This document shows, piece by piece, positions 37,187 to 45,986 of a stretch of 64,000 nt of DNA. Positions within the stretch are counted from its first letter, which is position 1. Every line of letters begins with the position of its first letter. Source of the DNA: Acetobacter tropicalis (GTDB lineage Bacteria > Pseudomonadota > Alphaproteobacteria > Acetobacterales > Acetobacteraceae); NCBI RefSeq assembly GCF_001580915.1, contig NZ_LHZQ01000215.1, positions 1-64,000 on the forward strand. The letters run 5' to 3'. The notes beneath the pieces were generated by a model. That model saw only the letters and a program-made list of their open reading frames with translations. It did no database searches and was not told the DNA's origin. Both the position numbers and the translations under genes were made by a program.

Positions 37187-38452
37187 ATGACTGACCCGAT
37201 CAATCTGACCCGTCTGCCCTCCGGCCTGACCATTGTAACTGAACGAATGGAACGGGTAGAAACCGTCTCATTCGGGGCGTATGTGTCCACCGGCACGCGC
37301 GATGAAACGGCGGAAGAAAATGGTGTGTCCCACTTTCTGGAACACATGGCGTTCAAAGGCACCACAAGCCGCTCCGCCCTGCAGATTGCGGAAGAAATTG
37401 AAAATGTGGGCGGCCATATCAACGCCTACACCGCGCGGGAACAGACAGCCTTCTACGTCAAGCTGCTGAAGGAAAACATGGATCTGGGCGTTGATATCAT
37501 TGGTGATATCCTTACCCACTCCACCTTTGATCCGACTGAGATCGAGCGGGAACGCGGCGTGATCCTTCAGGAAATCGGCCAGGCAAATGATACGCCGGAT
37601 GATGTGGTGTTTGACCATTTTCAGGCCACAGCCTTCCCTGACCAGCCCATGGGCCGCCCCACGCTGGGTACGGAAGATCTGATCCAGTCCATGAGCCGTG
37701 ATACGCTCATGTCCTACATGCGCACACATTATACGGCTGAAAACATGGTGGTGGCGGCTGCTGGCAACCTGCACCATGAAGACGTTGTAGAACGCGTGCA
37801 GCGCCATTTTGCAGACCTGCCGCTGACATCACAGATCCCAACCCCACCCTCGCTTTATGGTGGAGGCGAATTCCGTCAGGAAAAGGATCTGGATCAGGCC
37901 CATGTGGTTCTGGGCTTCCCGTCCGTCGGGTATAATGACCCGGATTATTACGCCACACTGCTACTTTCCATGGTTCTGGGCGGCGGCATGTCCTCCCGCC
38001 TGTTTCAGGAAATCCGGGAAAAACGTGGGCTGGTTTATTCCGTCTATTCCTTCAGCGCCCCCTTCATTGATGGCGGCCTGTTCGGCATTTACGCGGGCAC
38101 GGGTGAAAAACAGTGTGCCGAGTTGGTGCCTGTAACCTTGGAAGAACTCCGCAAGGTCCAGCTTTCGGTCGGGCAGGATGAATTGCTCCGGGCACGGGCA
38201 CAGTTGAAAGCCTCCCTGCTGATGTCTCTGGAAAGCACAGGCAGCCGGTGTGAGCAGATTGCACGCCAGCTTCAGCTTTTTGGCCGTATCATCCCGGTTG
38301 CGGAAACCGTGGCACGGGTTGAAGCCGTAACCCCGGCTGATATCTGCCGCGTGGCTGGCCGTATCTTTACCCAGCAGCCCACCTTGGCCGCCCTTGGCCC
38401 GGTCAGCCATGTGCTGCCCCTGAACACCATTGCGGAGAAGCTTGCAGCATGA
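37187..38452 (+). CDS. M16 family zinc peptidase (processing-peptidase-like)
   Basis: Insulinase-family protease related to the mitochondrial processing peptidase beta subunit. 421 aa. The inverted zinc motif H49-F-L-E52-H53 (SHFLEHMAFKGT) is intact, and the third ligand region IERERGVILQEI is near 127-138. The glycine-rich GGGMSSRLFQEIREKRGL block is at about 265-283. It overlaps the pmbA/tldD-like gene by 4 bp. Confidence 0.92.
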   Translation: MTDPINLTRLPSGLTIVTERMERVETVSFGAYVSTGTRDETAEENGVSHFLEHMAFKGTTSRSALQIAEEIENVGGHINAYTAREQTAFYVKLLKENMDLGVDIIGDILTHSTFDPTEIERERGVILQEIGQANDTPDDVVFDHFQATAFPDQPMGRPTLGTEDLIQSMSRDTLMSYMRTHYTAENMVVAAAGNLHHEDVVERVQRHFADLPLTSQIPTPPSLYGGGEFRQEKDLDQAHVVLGFPSVGYNDPDYYATLLLSMVLGGGMSSRLFQEIREKRGLVYSVYSFSAPFIDGGLFGIYAGTGEKQCAELVPVTLEELRKVQLSVGQDELLRARAQLKASLLMSLESTGSRCEQIARQLQLFGRIIPVAETVARVEAVTPADICRVAGRIFTQQPTLAALGPVSHVLPLNTIAEKLAA

Positions 38453-39789
38453 GCGCACAAACCCTCGAAAAGATCTCTGATCTTGTCCGCCGTGCGCGCA
38501 CTGCCGGAGCCGATGCTGCCGATGCAGTCTTTGTCTCCAGCACCGCCATAGGCGCGGGGGTCCGTAACCGGGTTACGGAAGAACTGGAGCGATCAGAAAC
38601 AACAGATCTGGGCCTGCGTGTCTTCACAGGCCGGAAATCTGCCATTGTTTCCACCACCACGCTTGATCCCAGCCGGTTTGATGGCTTGGTGGAACAGGCT
38701 CTTGCCATGGCCCGTGTGCTACCTGAAGACCGTTTTGCCGGTCTGGCCCCGCACGCGCTTACCGGCACGCTTACCTCCAACACGCTGGACCTGACCGATA
38801 CGGCCGAGCCTGATGCCAATGCCCTGCTGGCCCGCGCCCGTGAGGGGGAAGAAGCTGCTCTGGCCGTCAATGGCGTGACCAACAGCGCTGGTAGCAGTGC
38901 ATCCTGGGGGCGCACGGACATCGCGCTGGTCACCTCGCAGGATTTTGCAGGCACTTATGCCCGCACCCGCCATTCCACCTCTGTCTGCGTGCTGGCGGGC
39001 AAAGGTGAGACCATGCAGCGCGATTACGATTACCACGGCACGGTGCATCTGGCTGATCTGGACAACGCTGCTGTTCTGGGCCGCAGTGCCGGAGAAAAAG
39101 CGGTAGCTCGCGTTAATCCCGTCCGTCCCCGTACAGGCCGCTACCCGGTGGTGTTTCATCCGCGCGTGGCCAACAGTTTTCTGGGGCATTTTATTGGTGC
39201 CATCAATGGTTCCTCCATCGCCCGTGGTACGTCTTTTCTGAAAGAAAAACTGGGCCAGCGTCTGTTTGCTGAAGGCGTCACCATAACGGATGATCCCACG
39301 CGCCACCGTGGGCTGCGCTCTCGTCCGTTTGACGGCGAAGCAATGCCTGTGGCGCCATTGGAGTTGGTGCGTGACGGCGTGCTGCAAACGTGGATACTGG
39401 ATACGCGCAGCGCCCGCCATCTTGGCCTGGAAAGCAACGGACGCGCGGCACGTGGCACGTCTGGCCCGCCTTCCCCTTCTGCCACCAATCTGTCCTTTGG
39501 TCCCGGCACGCTCAGCCCGGAAGAGTTGATGGCGGATATCAAGGAAGGGCTGTTCATTACCGAGATGATGGGCTCCTCCATCAATGGTCTGACGGGCGAC
39601 TACAGCCGAGGCGCATCCGGCTTCATGATCCGTGATGGCCAAGTTGCCGAGTCCGCAGCCGAGTTCACTCTAGCCGGGAACCTGCTGGAAATTTTCGCGT
39701 CCCTTACTTTAGCGAACGATTTACAGTTCCGTTTTGGCACCGACGCCCCCACATTAAGGGTAGAAGCCCTGAGTATTGCCGGGGCGTGA
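38449..39789 (+). CDS. TldD/PmbA family metallopeptidase subunit
   Basis: PmbA-like (TldE) protein; with TldD this family forms a zinc protease that matures or degrades modified peptides. 446 aa with the typical N-terminal half (GLRVFTGRKSAIVSTT) and C-terminal GLFITEMMGSSINGLTGDYSRGASGFMI. As in PmbA/TldE there is no HExxxH motif, so a TldD partner should be encoded elsewhere. Coupled to the M16 peptidase by a 4-bp overlap. Confidence 0.9.
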   Translation: MSAQTLEKISDLVRRARTAGADAADAVFVSSTAIGAGVRNRVTEELERSETTDLGLRVFTGRKSAIVSTTTLDPSRFDGLVEQALAMARVLPEDRFAGLAPHALTGTLTSNTLDLTDTAEPDANALLARAREGEEAALAVNGVTNSAGSSASWGRTDIALVTSQDFAGTYARTRHSTSVCVLAGKGETMQRDYDYHGTVHLADLDNAAVLGRSAGEKAVARVNPVRPRTGRYPVVFHPRVANSFLGHFIGAINGSSIARGTSFLKEKLGQRLFAEGVTITDDPTRHRGLRSRPFDGEAMPVAPLELVRDGVLQTWILDTRSARHLGLESNGRAARGTSGPPSPSATNLSFGPGTLSPEELMADIKEGLFITEMMGSSINGLTGDYSRGASGFMIRDGQVAESAAEFTLAGNLLEIFASLTLANDLQFRFGTDAPTLRVEALSIAGA

Positions 39790-39814
39790 TGACCGTCTGG
39801 AGACACAAGACCTC

Positions 39815-40777
39815 GTGAAAAAGCGCACTCTCTCTTCCGCTCTTGCCGCCTTGATGACCGTGAGCCTGCTCAGTGGCCCACTGGCTTATCATGCTGATGC
39901 GCGGCCCGGACAAGGCGGCTCCATGGGCAGCCGCGGGAGCCGGACCTGGAGCGCTCCCCCGCCCACACGCACCACGCCTTACGGGGCTGCGCCGATGGAT
40001 CGTTCCATTACGCCGCGCACACCCGGGCAAAGTGGATACGGGGCGCAGGCCCCTTATCAGCAGGGTATGTTCAATCAGGCCATGCGCCCGCGCCACCCGT
40101 TCCTGACCGGCTTTGCTGGCGGGATGCTGGGCGCAGGTCTTTTCGGGCTGCTGTCCGGCCATGGATTCTTTGGTGGGGTTCACAGCTTTTTCGGGCTGAT
40201 CGGTCTCATGCTCCAGATTGCTCTGGTTGTGTGGATCATCATGTGGCTGGTGCGGCGGTTCTCCGGCAACCGTACGGCGAGTAGTGCCGGAGGCGGGCTG
40301 GGCTTTACGCCGGGAACCAGCTCTCCCCCTCCCTCCGCTGGCGGAACGCCCGCAGCAAGATCCGGCACTCTGCCTATTACCACCAGTGACTATCAGGCTT
40401 TCCAGCAGACATTGCTGGATATCCAGACTGCGTGGAACCAGCAGAATATTCCAGCCATGCAGCAGATGGCCACGCCGGAGATGGTCTCTTATTTCAATCA
40501 GCAGCTTGCAACACTGGCCGCTCAGGGGGCCCGCAATGTTGTCTCTGATGTTCATTTCATTCAGGGCGATCTGGCGGAGGCGTGGCAGGAAGGCGGCATG
40601 GATTACGCGACCGTTGCCATGCGCTACAGCCTAATTGATCTGACAACCAACGCCACCGGCCAGGTTATTGAAGGCAGCTCCACTGAACCGGTGACAATAA
40701 CCGAATTGTGGACCTTCACTCGTCCGTCTCGCGGCGGGCGCTGGCTGCTTTCCGGTATTCAGCAGACACGCAGCTAA
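39815..40777 (+). CDS. Tim44-like domain membrane protein
   Basis: 320 aa from GTG 39815 (GGAG upstream). A signal-like N-terminus is followed by a Gly/Pro/Ser-rich stretch with MGSRGSRTW, a glycine-rich hydrophobic block (about 95-140) that probably spans the membrane once or twice, and a C-terminal Tim44-like domain (about 190-318). In alphaproteobacteria such proteins are presumed to be inner-membrane proteins facing the periplasm or cytoplasm; the role is unknown. It begins 25 bp after the pmbA/tldD stop. Confidence 0.82.
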   Translation: MKKRTLSSALAALMTVSLLSGPLAYHADARPGQGGSMGSRGSRTWSAPPPTRTTPYGAAPMDRSITPRTPGQSGYGAQAPYQQGMFNQAMRPRHPFLTGFAGGMLGAGLFGLLSGHGFFGGVHSFFGLIGLMLQIALVVWIIMWLVRRFSGNRTASSAGGGLGFTPGTSSPPPSAGGTPAARSGTLPITTSDYQAFQQTLLDIQTAWNQQNIPAMQQMATPEMVSYFNQQLATLAAQGARNVVSDVHFIQGDLAEAWQEGGMDYATVAMRYSLIDLTTNATGQVIEGSSTEPVTITELWTFTRPSRGGRWLLSGIQQTRS

Positions 40778-40790
40778 AACCTGCATTTTC

Positions 40791-40829
40791 CTCCCGGTCA
40801 CATCTGATCATGTGAACCGGGAGCTTTTC
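40791..40829 (+). terminator. Rho-independent terminator after the Tim44-like gene
   Basis: CTCCCGGT/ACCGGGAG with an inner CACAT/ATGTG makes a 13-bp stem, followed by CTTTTCTT. It ends the thrC-to-Tim44 gene run. Confidence 0.85.
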
Positions 40830-40877
40830 TTCTGTCCCGTCCCCTAACGGCCTCATTCCTTTGGCAGGACACCCCCC

Positions 40878-41075
40878 ATGCTTGCGCTTGAAATTGTCAC
40901 CCTGCTTGTGGCTGTATCCGCCACTGGCTTCAGCATTTTTCTGCACTTCTGGAACAAACGAAAAGTTGCGGACCTAGAAGCAGAAATTACGAAGCTTCAG
41001 GAAAAAGGCATTAAGGTGCAAATGGATACAGTGCTCAATGCCGCCCGAACCTCTTCTAAAAAAGAAAAAGCCTGA
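40878..41075 (+). CDS. Small single-pass membrane protein with coiled-coil tail
   Basis: 65 aa, unrecognised. One membrane segment (about 2-24) is followed by a Lys/Glu-rich helix (ADLEAEITKLQEKG) that could form a coiled coil. The codon pattern is gene-like, but the ribosome site (GGCAGGACACCCCCC) is only fair. It lies alone between two terminators. Confidence 0.55.
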   Translation: MLALEIVTLLVAVSATGFSIFLHFWNKRKVADLEAEITKLQEKGIKVQMDTVLNAARTSSKKEKA

Positions 41076-41185
41076 GTTCCTCGCCGTGAGCTGGCAAAAT
41101 ATTTTATGGGAAATTCTTAAAAAATTAAGACGTCGGATATAAAGCTTTCCCGAAGTCTTTGCTCTCCCAGAACGTCAGCCTGAAA

Positions 41186-41230
41186 ACCCTCTCCCTGATA
41201 TCTCAAGAAGACAGGACATTCTGAGAGGGT
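41186..41230. other. Nested inverted repeat in the gap before the ctaB operon terminator
   Basis: ACCCTCTC pairs with GAGAGGGT, with CCTG/CAGG nested inside. No T-run follows on the plus strand. The function is unknown; it may help stop plus-strand transcription from the small upstream gene. Confidence 0.35.
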
Positions 41231-41232
41231 AG

Positions 41233-41267
41233 AAAAAAAGCGATCTCTCCAGTCTTTGCAAGATCGC
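41233..41267 (-). terminator. Terminator of the COX1-like / ctaB / coxF operon
   Basis: GCGATCT and AGATCGC form a 7-bp stem around a 14-base loop, and seven A's at 41233-41239 read as a U-run on the minus strand. It starts 7 bases after the last stop codon of the operon. Confidence 0.85.
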
Positions 41268-41274
41268 AGTTTTG

Positions 41275-41415
41275 TTAAAGATGAGTGAGGGTCAGACCAT
41301 ACATGACCCCGGCAATCAGAATCATGAAGCCGACCATAGCCTTCAGACGCTCATTCTGCCTGCGCTGCTTCTCAGCCAGTTCAGCCTGGCTCAATGTGAT
41401 TTGTGTTGTTTCCAT
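41275..41415 (-). CDS. CoxF-like small membrane protein
   Basis: 46 aa. A charged amphipathic N-terminal half (AELAEKQRRQNERLKA) is followed by one membrane span (about 27-44). Its start overlaps the ctaB stop as TGATG, so translation is coupled. Small proteins of this shape, often called CoxF, lie between ctaB and ctaG in alphaproteobacterial aa3 oxidase operons; here ctaG does not follow and the operon ends. The assignment rests on position and topology. Confidence 0.65.
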   Translation of the reverse strand: METTQITLSQAELAEKQRRQNERLKAMVGFMILIAGVMYGLTLTHL

Positions 41416-42371
41416 CAAATCCACCCTTGCAGCATATGGTCTGCCAGCAACCCGCAAAACAGCAGAAATAGGTAGGCCAGAGAAAACCGGAAAGAAATAC
41501 GGGCCGCTTTATCTCCTGCCAGGCTTACGCCGTTTTCATCCTGCGGTTCGCGCAGAACACGGATAGCACACAGAACAAAGCCCAGCCCCAGAACCAATGC
41601 CGTAGCAGTATAAAGCCAACCACACAGATGCAGCATGGACGGAATAAGAGAGATAGCCAGCAGCACCAGTGTGTAGACAAAAATATTCCAGCGGGTGTGA
41701 CGGGCACCTTTAACCACTGGCAGCATGGGAATTCCGGCCCGCCCATAATCCTTGCATGCATACAGGGAGAGAGACCAGAAATGCGGGGGTGTCCAGAAAA
41801 ACACGATACCAAACATTACAATCGGCAGCACCGCCATATGGCCAGTGGCCGCTGCCCACCCGATCATCGGCGGAAAAGCACCCGCTGCCCCGCCAATCAC
41901 AATATTCTGTGGCGTAGAGCGCTTAAGCCACATGGTATAAATGACAGCGTAAAAGAAAATGGAGAATGCAAGAATACCCGCTGCCAAAGCATTGGTTGCC
42001 ATCCACATGAGGCAGACTGACAGGCAGGACAGGCCAACGCCATAGGCCAGCGCTTCGTGTTCAGGAATACGCCCACCGGGAATAGGCCGGGTGATGGTGC
42101 GTTGCATCACGGCATCAATATCGCGGTCATACCACATATTGATGGCACCAGCGGCCCCAGACGCCATGCATATACATAGAATGGCCACGGCAGCTTCAAA
42201 CAGCGAAAGATGCCCAGGGGCCATGATCATGCCAGCAGCCCCTGTAAACACCACCAGCGATATCACCCGTGGTTTGAGGAGCTGCACCCAGTCTTTCGCA
42301 GTAGTGCCAACACGGTCAGCCTTGAAACGTATCCGCCCAGAAGCAGAAACCTGAGCTGTTGTCTCGCTCAT
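41415..42371 (-). CDS. ctaB: Protoheme IX farnesyltransferase (heme O synthase)
   Basis: UbiA-family membrane enzyme that adds a farnesyl group to heme b to make heme O for heme-copper oxidases. 318 aa with about nine membrane helices. The prenyl-diphosphate site NMWYDRDID and the WLKRSTPQNIVIGGAAGAFPP block are intact. It overlaps the COX1-like gene by 4 bp and the small downstream gene by 1 bp. In acetic acid bacteria heme O is needed for the bo3/ba ubiquinol oxidase, which explains why this gene would survive without a cytochrome c oxidase. Confidence 0.93.
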   Translation of the reverse strand: MSETTAQVSASGRIRFKADRVGTTAKDWVQLLKPRVISLVVFTGAAGMIMAPGHLSLFEAAVAILCICMASGAAGAINMWYDRDIDAVMQRTITRPIPGGRIPEHEALAYGVGLSCLSVCLMWMATNALAAGILAFSIFFYAVIYTMWLKRSTPQNIVIGGAAGAFPPMIGWAAATGHMAVLPIVMFGIVFFWTPPHFWSLSLYACKDYGRAGIPMLPVVKGARHTRWNIFVYTLVLLAISLIPSMLHLCGWLYTATALVLGLGFVLCAIRVLREPQDENGVSLAGDKAARISFRFSLAYLFLLFCGLLADHMLQGWI

Positions 42372-43615
42372 GACCGCACCATTGTTTCTTCAGGCTCAAA
42401 GGCAACATCTTTTCCGGCTATTTTTTCGACCATCGGACGGTTCTGCACAAAGCTCAAACCCATGGTCAGCAGGAAACAGAGCACGGAAGCACCGAGCAAT
42501 CCGCCGCTCCACATCTGACAGGCGACCGGAAGAGCGGGAACTGCCAACGCCGTACCTGCTGCCATCAACCCGAACTGCACGGCAGCCAAAGGCGTGGGAT
42601 ACCAGCGGCCACACCCTTCTCCACGCCAGAGATACAGACCGCAGAACACTGCATAAAGTGTGCCTACCTGTAGAGCGGAATGCAGACCATCCCCCTGCAT
42701 GAATTGGCTGATCCAGCCAGTAGAGACCACAACCAGAAACCCAAGCCCCCACAGCATGGGGATTTTGACTGTCATGCTTGCGCGCCACGTACCCGCCATC
42801 CACAAGGCAGCCAGCAATACGGAAGCCAGAGTAGCAGCACTTAACACCAGTGTCTGGGCAGACAGCAGGGTGGCGACAGTCGCGGCCCCCGCCAGCCCGT
42901 GCGCAAAAACGCTTTTAACCCATAGAATGCTCCCTGCAGCCGCAGAAGCACTCATGACCCCGGCAACAGGAAAAGGAGAAAAACGGGCAACCTTTGCGCC
43001 TGTTTCAAAAACAATTCCAAACCCGGCCAGCAGCGTGACCAGCATAATGGGCTCAGCAAAACCATCCAGCACAGAAGGCGTAAAGGCGGCACCACTCCAC
43101 ACTTGATGGCTGAGAATGGCGGCCAACACCGGCACCGTAAGCAAAAGCACGGCAGACGCCAGCATTTCCCCCCACACAAAGGGAGAGAACGGAGCGCGGG
43201 GAGCGGAATCGGCGCGGCTGTCAAAAATGGTAGCCAGAACAACCATCACTGCCAGCAGGGTGCCTACGCACCACAACAAAGCGGCTTCAGTCTGCCACGG
43301 AGACGCCACCATCAGCACGCCTGCGGCTGAGACACTGGCCAGAGAAAGCTTATTCAGCCCGGGAAGAACCGTGCCTTCACGCTGAAGAGCACGTGGCAGC
43401 CACAAAGTGCCAAAGCCACACACCAGCGCTGGAACAACCACAAACAGCAGCATAAGAGCACCATGAGCCTGTTCAATTCCGGCCCACAAACCCGTATGCG
43501 GCACCATGCCAAGCTGCTGAAATGCAGAAACACCGCCTCCAAGCAGACCTGCCAGAGCAGCAACCAGCAGATAGCCTGCTCCTACACCATCAACCGATGC
43601 AGTCTGCCGTAGCAT
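42368..43615 (-). CDS. Degenerate heme-copper oxidase subunit I-like membrane protein
   Basis: 415 aa with about 12 hydrophobic segments, shorter than real COX1 (about 530-560). Homology to COX1 is visible at AHGALMLLFVVVPALVCGFG (50-69, low-spin heme His H51 kept), SPFVWGEML, LLAGFGIVFET (195-205) and VKIPMLWGLGFL (283-294), plus FCGLYLW. The position of the first CuB His (HPEVY) is E188, only one His of the HH pair remains (H239-G240), the HFH segment is deleted (about 13 residues after H312) and the D-channel Asp is Gly. It cannot form the heme-CuB site, yet the frame is open and coupled to ctaB. ATG 43615 has AAGGG upstream. Confidence 0.75.
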   Translation of the reverse strand: MLRQTASVDGVGAGYLLVAALAGLLGGGVSAFQQLGMVPHTGLWAGIEQAHGALMLLFVVVPALVCGFGTLWLPRALQREGTVLPGLNKLSLASVSAAGVLMVASPWQTEAALLWCVGTLLAVMVVLATIFDSRADSAPRAPFSPFVWGEMLASAVLLLTVPVLAAILSHQVWSGAAFTPSVLDGFAEPIMLVTLLAGFGIVFETGAKVARFSPFPVAGVMSASAAAGSILWVKSVFAHGLAGAATVATLLSAQTLVLSAATLASVLLAALWMAGTWRASMTVKIPMLWGLGFLVVVSTGWISQFMQGDGLHSALQVGTLYAVFCGLYLWRGEGCGRWYPTPLAAVQFGLMAAGTALAVPALPVACQMWSGGLLGASVLCFLLTMGLSFVQNRPMVEKIAGKDVAFEPEETMVRS

Positions 43616-43818
43616 GCTATTTCCCTTATTCTGGCCTTGTTCCGCACAAGCAGATGCCATGTTCGCACCCCACGCCTTTAACAGATGTGTTCCGGGTGAC
43701 GAGACGCCCCCCTGAGAGCCCCTTCTATAGCGGCTTTCCTGTAGCTTAACGACCCATTTAGCTCCGCATGCCTATCGCCCCTGCCCTGTGTAGAAAGGGC
43801 GACAGCACGGAAGTGTGA

Positions 43819-44544
43819 TCAGATGTTTTCAAGCGTGACGAGGGTAAAAAGGCCGGCCGGTGGCACTGGCTGAATTCTCGCCCGCACCAGATCTTCCGGC
43901 GGCAGAAGGGATTCCATGGCAAAATCAGGATGCCAGCCCAGAGAACGGGACGCGCGCGCCATACCACGTTCCACAGCGCCACGAACACCGCCGGGAGCCA
44001 GAAAGTGGTTTACAAACAGGATGTGACCGCCGGGTTTGACCACCCGTTTGAGTTCACGCAGCAGCCTGCGCGGATGCGGTACAACGGACGCCACAAACAT
44101 GGCCACAGCAATATCGAAGGAGTCGTCCTCGAACGTTGTCTCTTCGGCATCCATTTCCAGAAGGGCATCGACATTATTCAGATGCTCTTTCTGTACGCGT
44201 TCACGCGCACGGGCCAGCATGTCACCAGACAGATCAATGCCGGTAATATGCTTGTCCTTGCGATAGTGCGGGAGAGCGAGCCCAGTACCAACACCAACTT
44301 CAAGAACGCCAGTACCGGGCAGGGCATTGACAGCTTCAACCGCTCGACGGCGACCAAAGCCAGAAACGCCACCAAACACGGTGTCATACACACCTGCCCA
44401 CCGGCGGTAAGCGACCTTTACGGCCTCGGCATCCAGCGCTGAACGCGACGGAGCCGGATCTTCACCCTGACCGGGCGAGCATTTGTGGAGAACGTCACTC
44501 ATGGTTTCTCTCTGCCCGCTGGCGGCAATTTCTTCAAGAGCCAC
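43819..44544 (-). CDS. PmtA-type phosphatidylethanolamine N-methyltransferase
   Basis: SAM-dependent methyltransferase of the Rhodobacter-type Pmt family, which methylates phosphatidylethanolamine stepwise to phosphatidylcholine. 241 aa. VYDTVFGGVSGFGRRRAVEAV (about 52-72) is the family entry block, and the SAM site is VLEVGVGTGLALP. GTG 44544 has AAGGA nine bases upstream; ATG 44502 is an alternative start. Soluble or membrane-associated. Phosphatidylcholine is a major lipid in Acetobacter. A closer match to a UbiE/menaquinone-type methyltransferase cannot be excluded by eye. Confidence 0.75.
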   Translation of the reverse strand: MALEEIAASGQRETMSDVLHKCSPGQGEDPAPSRSALDAEAVKVAYRRWAGVYDTVFGGVSGFGRRRAVEAVNALPGTGVLEVGVGTGLALPHYRKDKHITGIDLSGDMLARARERVQKEHLNNVDALLEMDAEETTFEDDSFDIAVAMFVASVVPHPRRLLRELKRVVKPGGHILFVNHFLAPGGVRGAVERGMARASRSLGWHPDFAMESLLPPEDLVRARIQPVPPAGLFTLVTLENI

Positions 44545-44655
44545 AACGCATCTTCCTTTGTTTTAAATAAAATGCGCCATAAAAGCGCCCTTGTCTCCAT
44601 GCCCATTGTCCCCTTACCTTCCGTCTGCCTGGAACTGTTTTAGAAGAAAAGAGAC

Positions 44656-44874
44656 ATGCTGGAATTCCTGCTTGCCGTCCTCAGCCTTATTATCTGGTCA
44701 TCGATTTTCGTTTTCTATTTCCGAGACTCTATTTTTAGCTGGCTCGACAACCGCTTCGGCAAAGATACCGTCCTCCCCCCTCTGGAAGACAAGGCTGCCG
44801 ACCGAGCGGAACCGACTTTTTCAGCGCCCAACACTCAACAGCCGGAAGCATCCGAACCGGTCAAAGAAGCCTAA
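44656..44874 (+). CDS. Small membrane-anchored hypothetical protein
   Basis: 72 aa. One membrane segment at about 3-24 (hydrophobic, aromatic-rich), then a short Arg/Lys loop and an acidic Pro/Ala/Glu-rich tail. AAGAGA lies just before the ATG. It ends 7 bp before the convergent gshB stop, and I see no terminator between them. No family recognised. Confidence 0.5.
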   Translation: MLEFLLAVLSLIIWSSIFVFYFRDSIFSWLDNRFGKDTVLPPLEDKAADRAEPTFSAPNTQQPEASEPVKEA

Positions 44875-44881
44875 CCGTTTT

Positions 44882-45880
44882 TCAGGCCCCCTTTTTCAGC
44901 TTTGCTTCAATGCAGTCCCATATGGCACCCGCTCCGTTGACGCCATCAAAACGCTCCAGTTCCTGAAGGCCGGTAGGAGAAGTCACATTGATTTCCGTCA
45001 GGTAATCACCAATCACATCTATGCCCACAAAAATCAGACCGTGTTCCTTCAGGAACGGCCCGATGGCAGCACAGATCTCCTTGTCTCGCTCTGTCAGGGC
45101 CACTTTGCGCGCCACCCCCCCAACATGCATGTTGGAGCGGTGATCATCTCCTGATGGCACACGGTTAATCGCGCCTACAGGCAGGCCATCAACCAGAATA
45201 ATGCGCTTGTCCCCCTGCTTTACGGCGGGTTCGTAACGCTGAATCATCAACGGTTCACGAGAGCGCGCAAAGTGCATTTCCAGAAGAGCATTCAGATTCT
45301 GGTCATCTTCCTTGATACGAAAGATGCCACTGCCGCCATTGCCGAAAAGCGGTTTGACAATGATATCCCGCCAATGCGCACGAAAAGCCCGGATTTGCCC
45401 GACATCCCATGTGACCAGCGTAGGGGGCATGAGGTGTGGGAAATGCGTTACCAGCAGTTTTTCAGGAGAATCCCGCACCCAGCGCGGATCATTGACCACC
45501 AGAGCCTTGTCTGCACCAATCCCATGAACGTGGTCCAGCAGATGGGTTGCGGTAATATAGGCCATATCAAATGGCGGGTCCTGCCGCATCAGCACCACAT
45601 CCATCTCCCCCAGGGACCGACGAACAGGCTCGCCAAACGTGGCGTGATTACCCTGCTCCCGCCGCACCGTGACAGAACGTAGGGAGGCGCTGACATGGGC
45701 AGAGGTTGCACCACCCGGCGAGGTTGTTCCCTCCCCAAGCGCCAGGGACGGAACTTCATACACAAACAGCTTGTGGCCGCGCCCCTGCGCCTCCAGCATC
45801 AACGCGAACGTAGAATCTCCGTTGATATCAACATGCTCCAGGGGGTCCATCTGGACAGCAACATTCAATGGAGATGACAT
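44882..45880 (-). CDS. gshB: Glutathione synthetase
   Basis: ATP-grasp ligase joining gamma-glutamylcysteine and glycine. 332 aa. It starts with [25 protein letters not shown], the prokaryotic GshB N-terminus, followed by [10 protein letters not shown]-like [13 protein letters not shown], the ATP site [12 protein letters not shown] and [11 protein letters not shown] at the C-terminal active site. Monocistronic as far as visible. Confidence 0.95.
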   Translation of the reverse strand: MSSPLNVAVQMDPLEHVDINGDSTFALMLEAQGRGHKLFVYEVPSLALGEGTTSPGGATSAHVSASLRSVTVRREQGNHATFGEPVRRSLGEMDVVLMRQDPPFDMAYITATHLLDHVHGIGADKALVVNDPRWVRDSPEKLLVTHFPHLMPPTLVTWDVGQIRAFRAHWRDIIVKPLFGNGGSGIFRIKEDDQNLNALLEMHFARSREPLMIQRYEPAVKQGDKRIILVDGLPVGAINRVPSGDDHRSNMHVGGVARKVALTERDKEICAAIGPFLKEHGLIFVGIDVIGDYLTEINVTSPTGLQELERFDGVNGAGAIWDCIEAKLKKGA

Positions 45881-45986
45881 ACGCGCCCGCTTTCCTTAGA
45901 ATTTCAGGGTCAAATGAGATAACTATCCGTTACCGTATCGCTGTTCTGTCCGGCTGTCCAAGGCACGAAAGCACGTCTCTTTCTCT

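Noticed and set aside
38719-39642. 307-codon minus-strand open frame
   Set aside because: Antisense to the PmbA/TldD-family gene; no homology seen.
43783-43800. GCCCT/AGGGC hairpin after the pmtA-like gene
   Set aside because: Short stem without a U-run on the minus strand; not called as a terminator.
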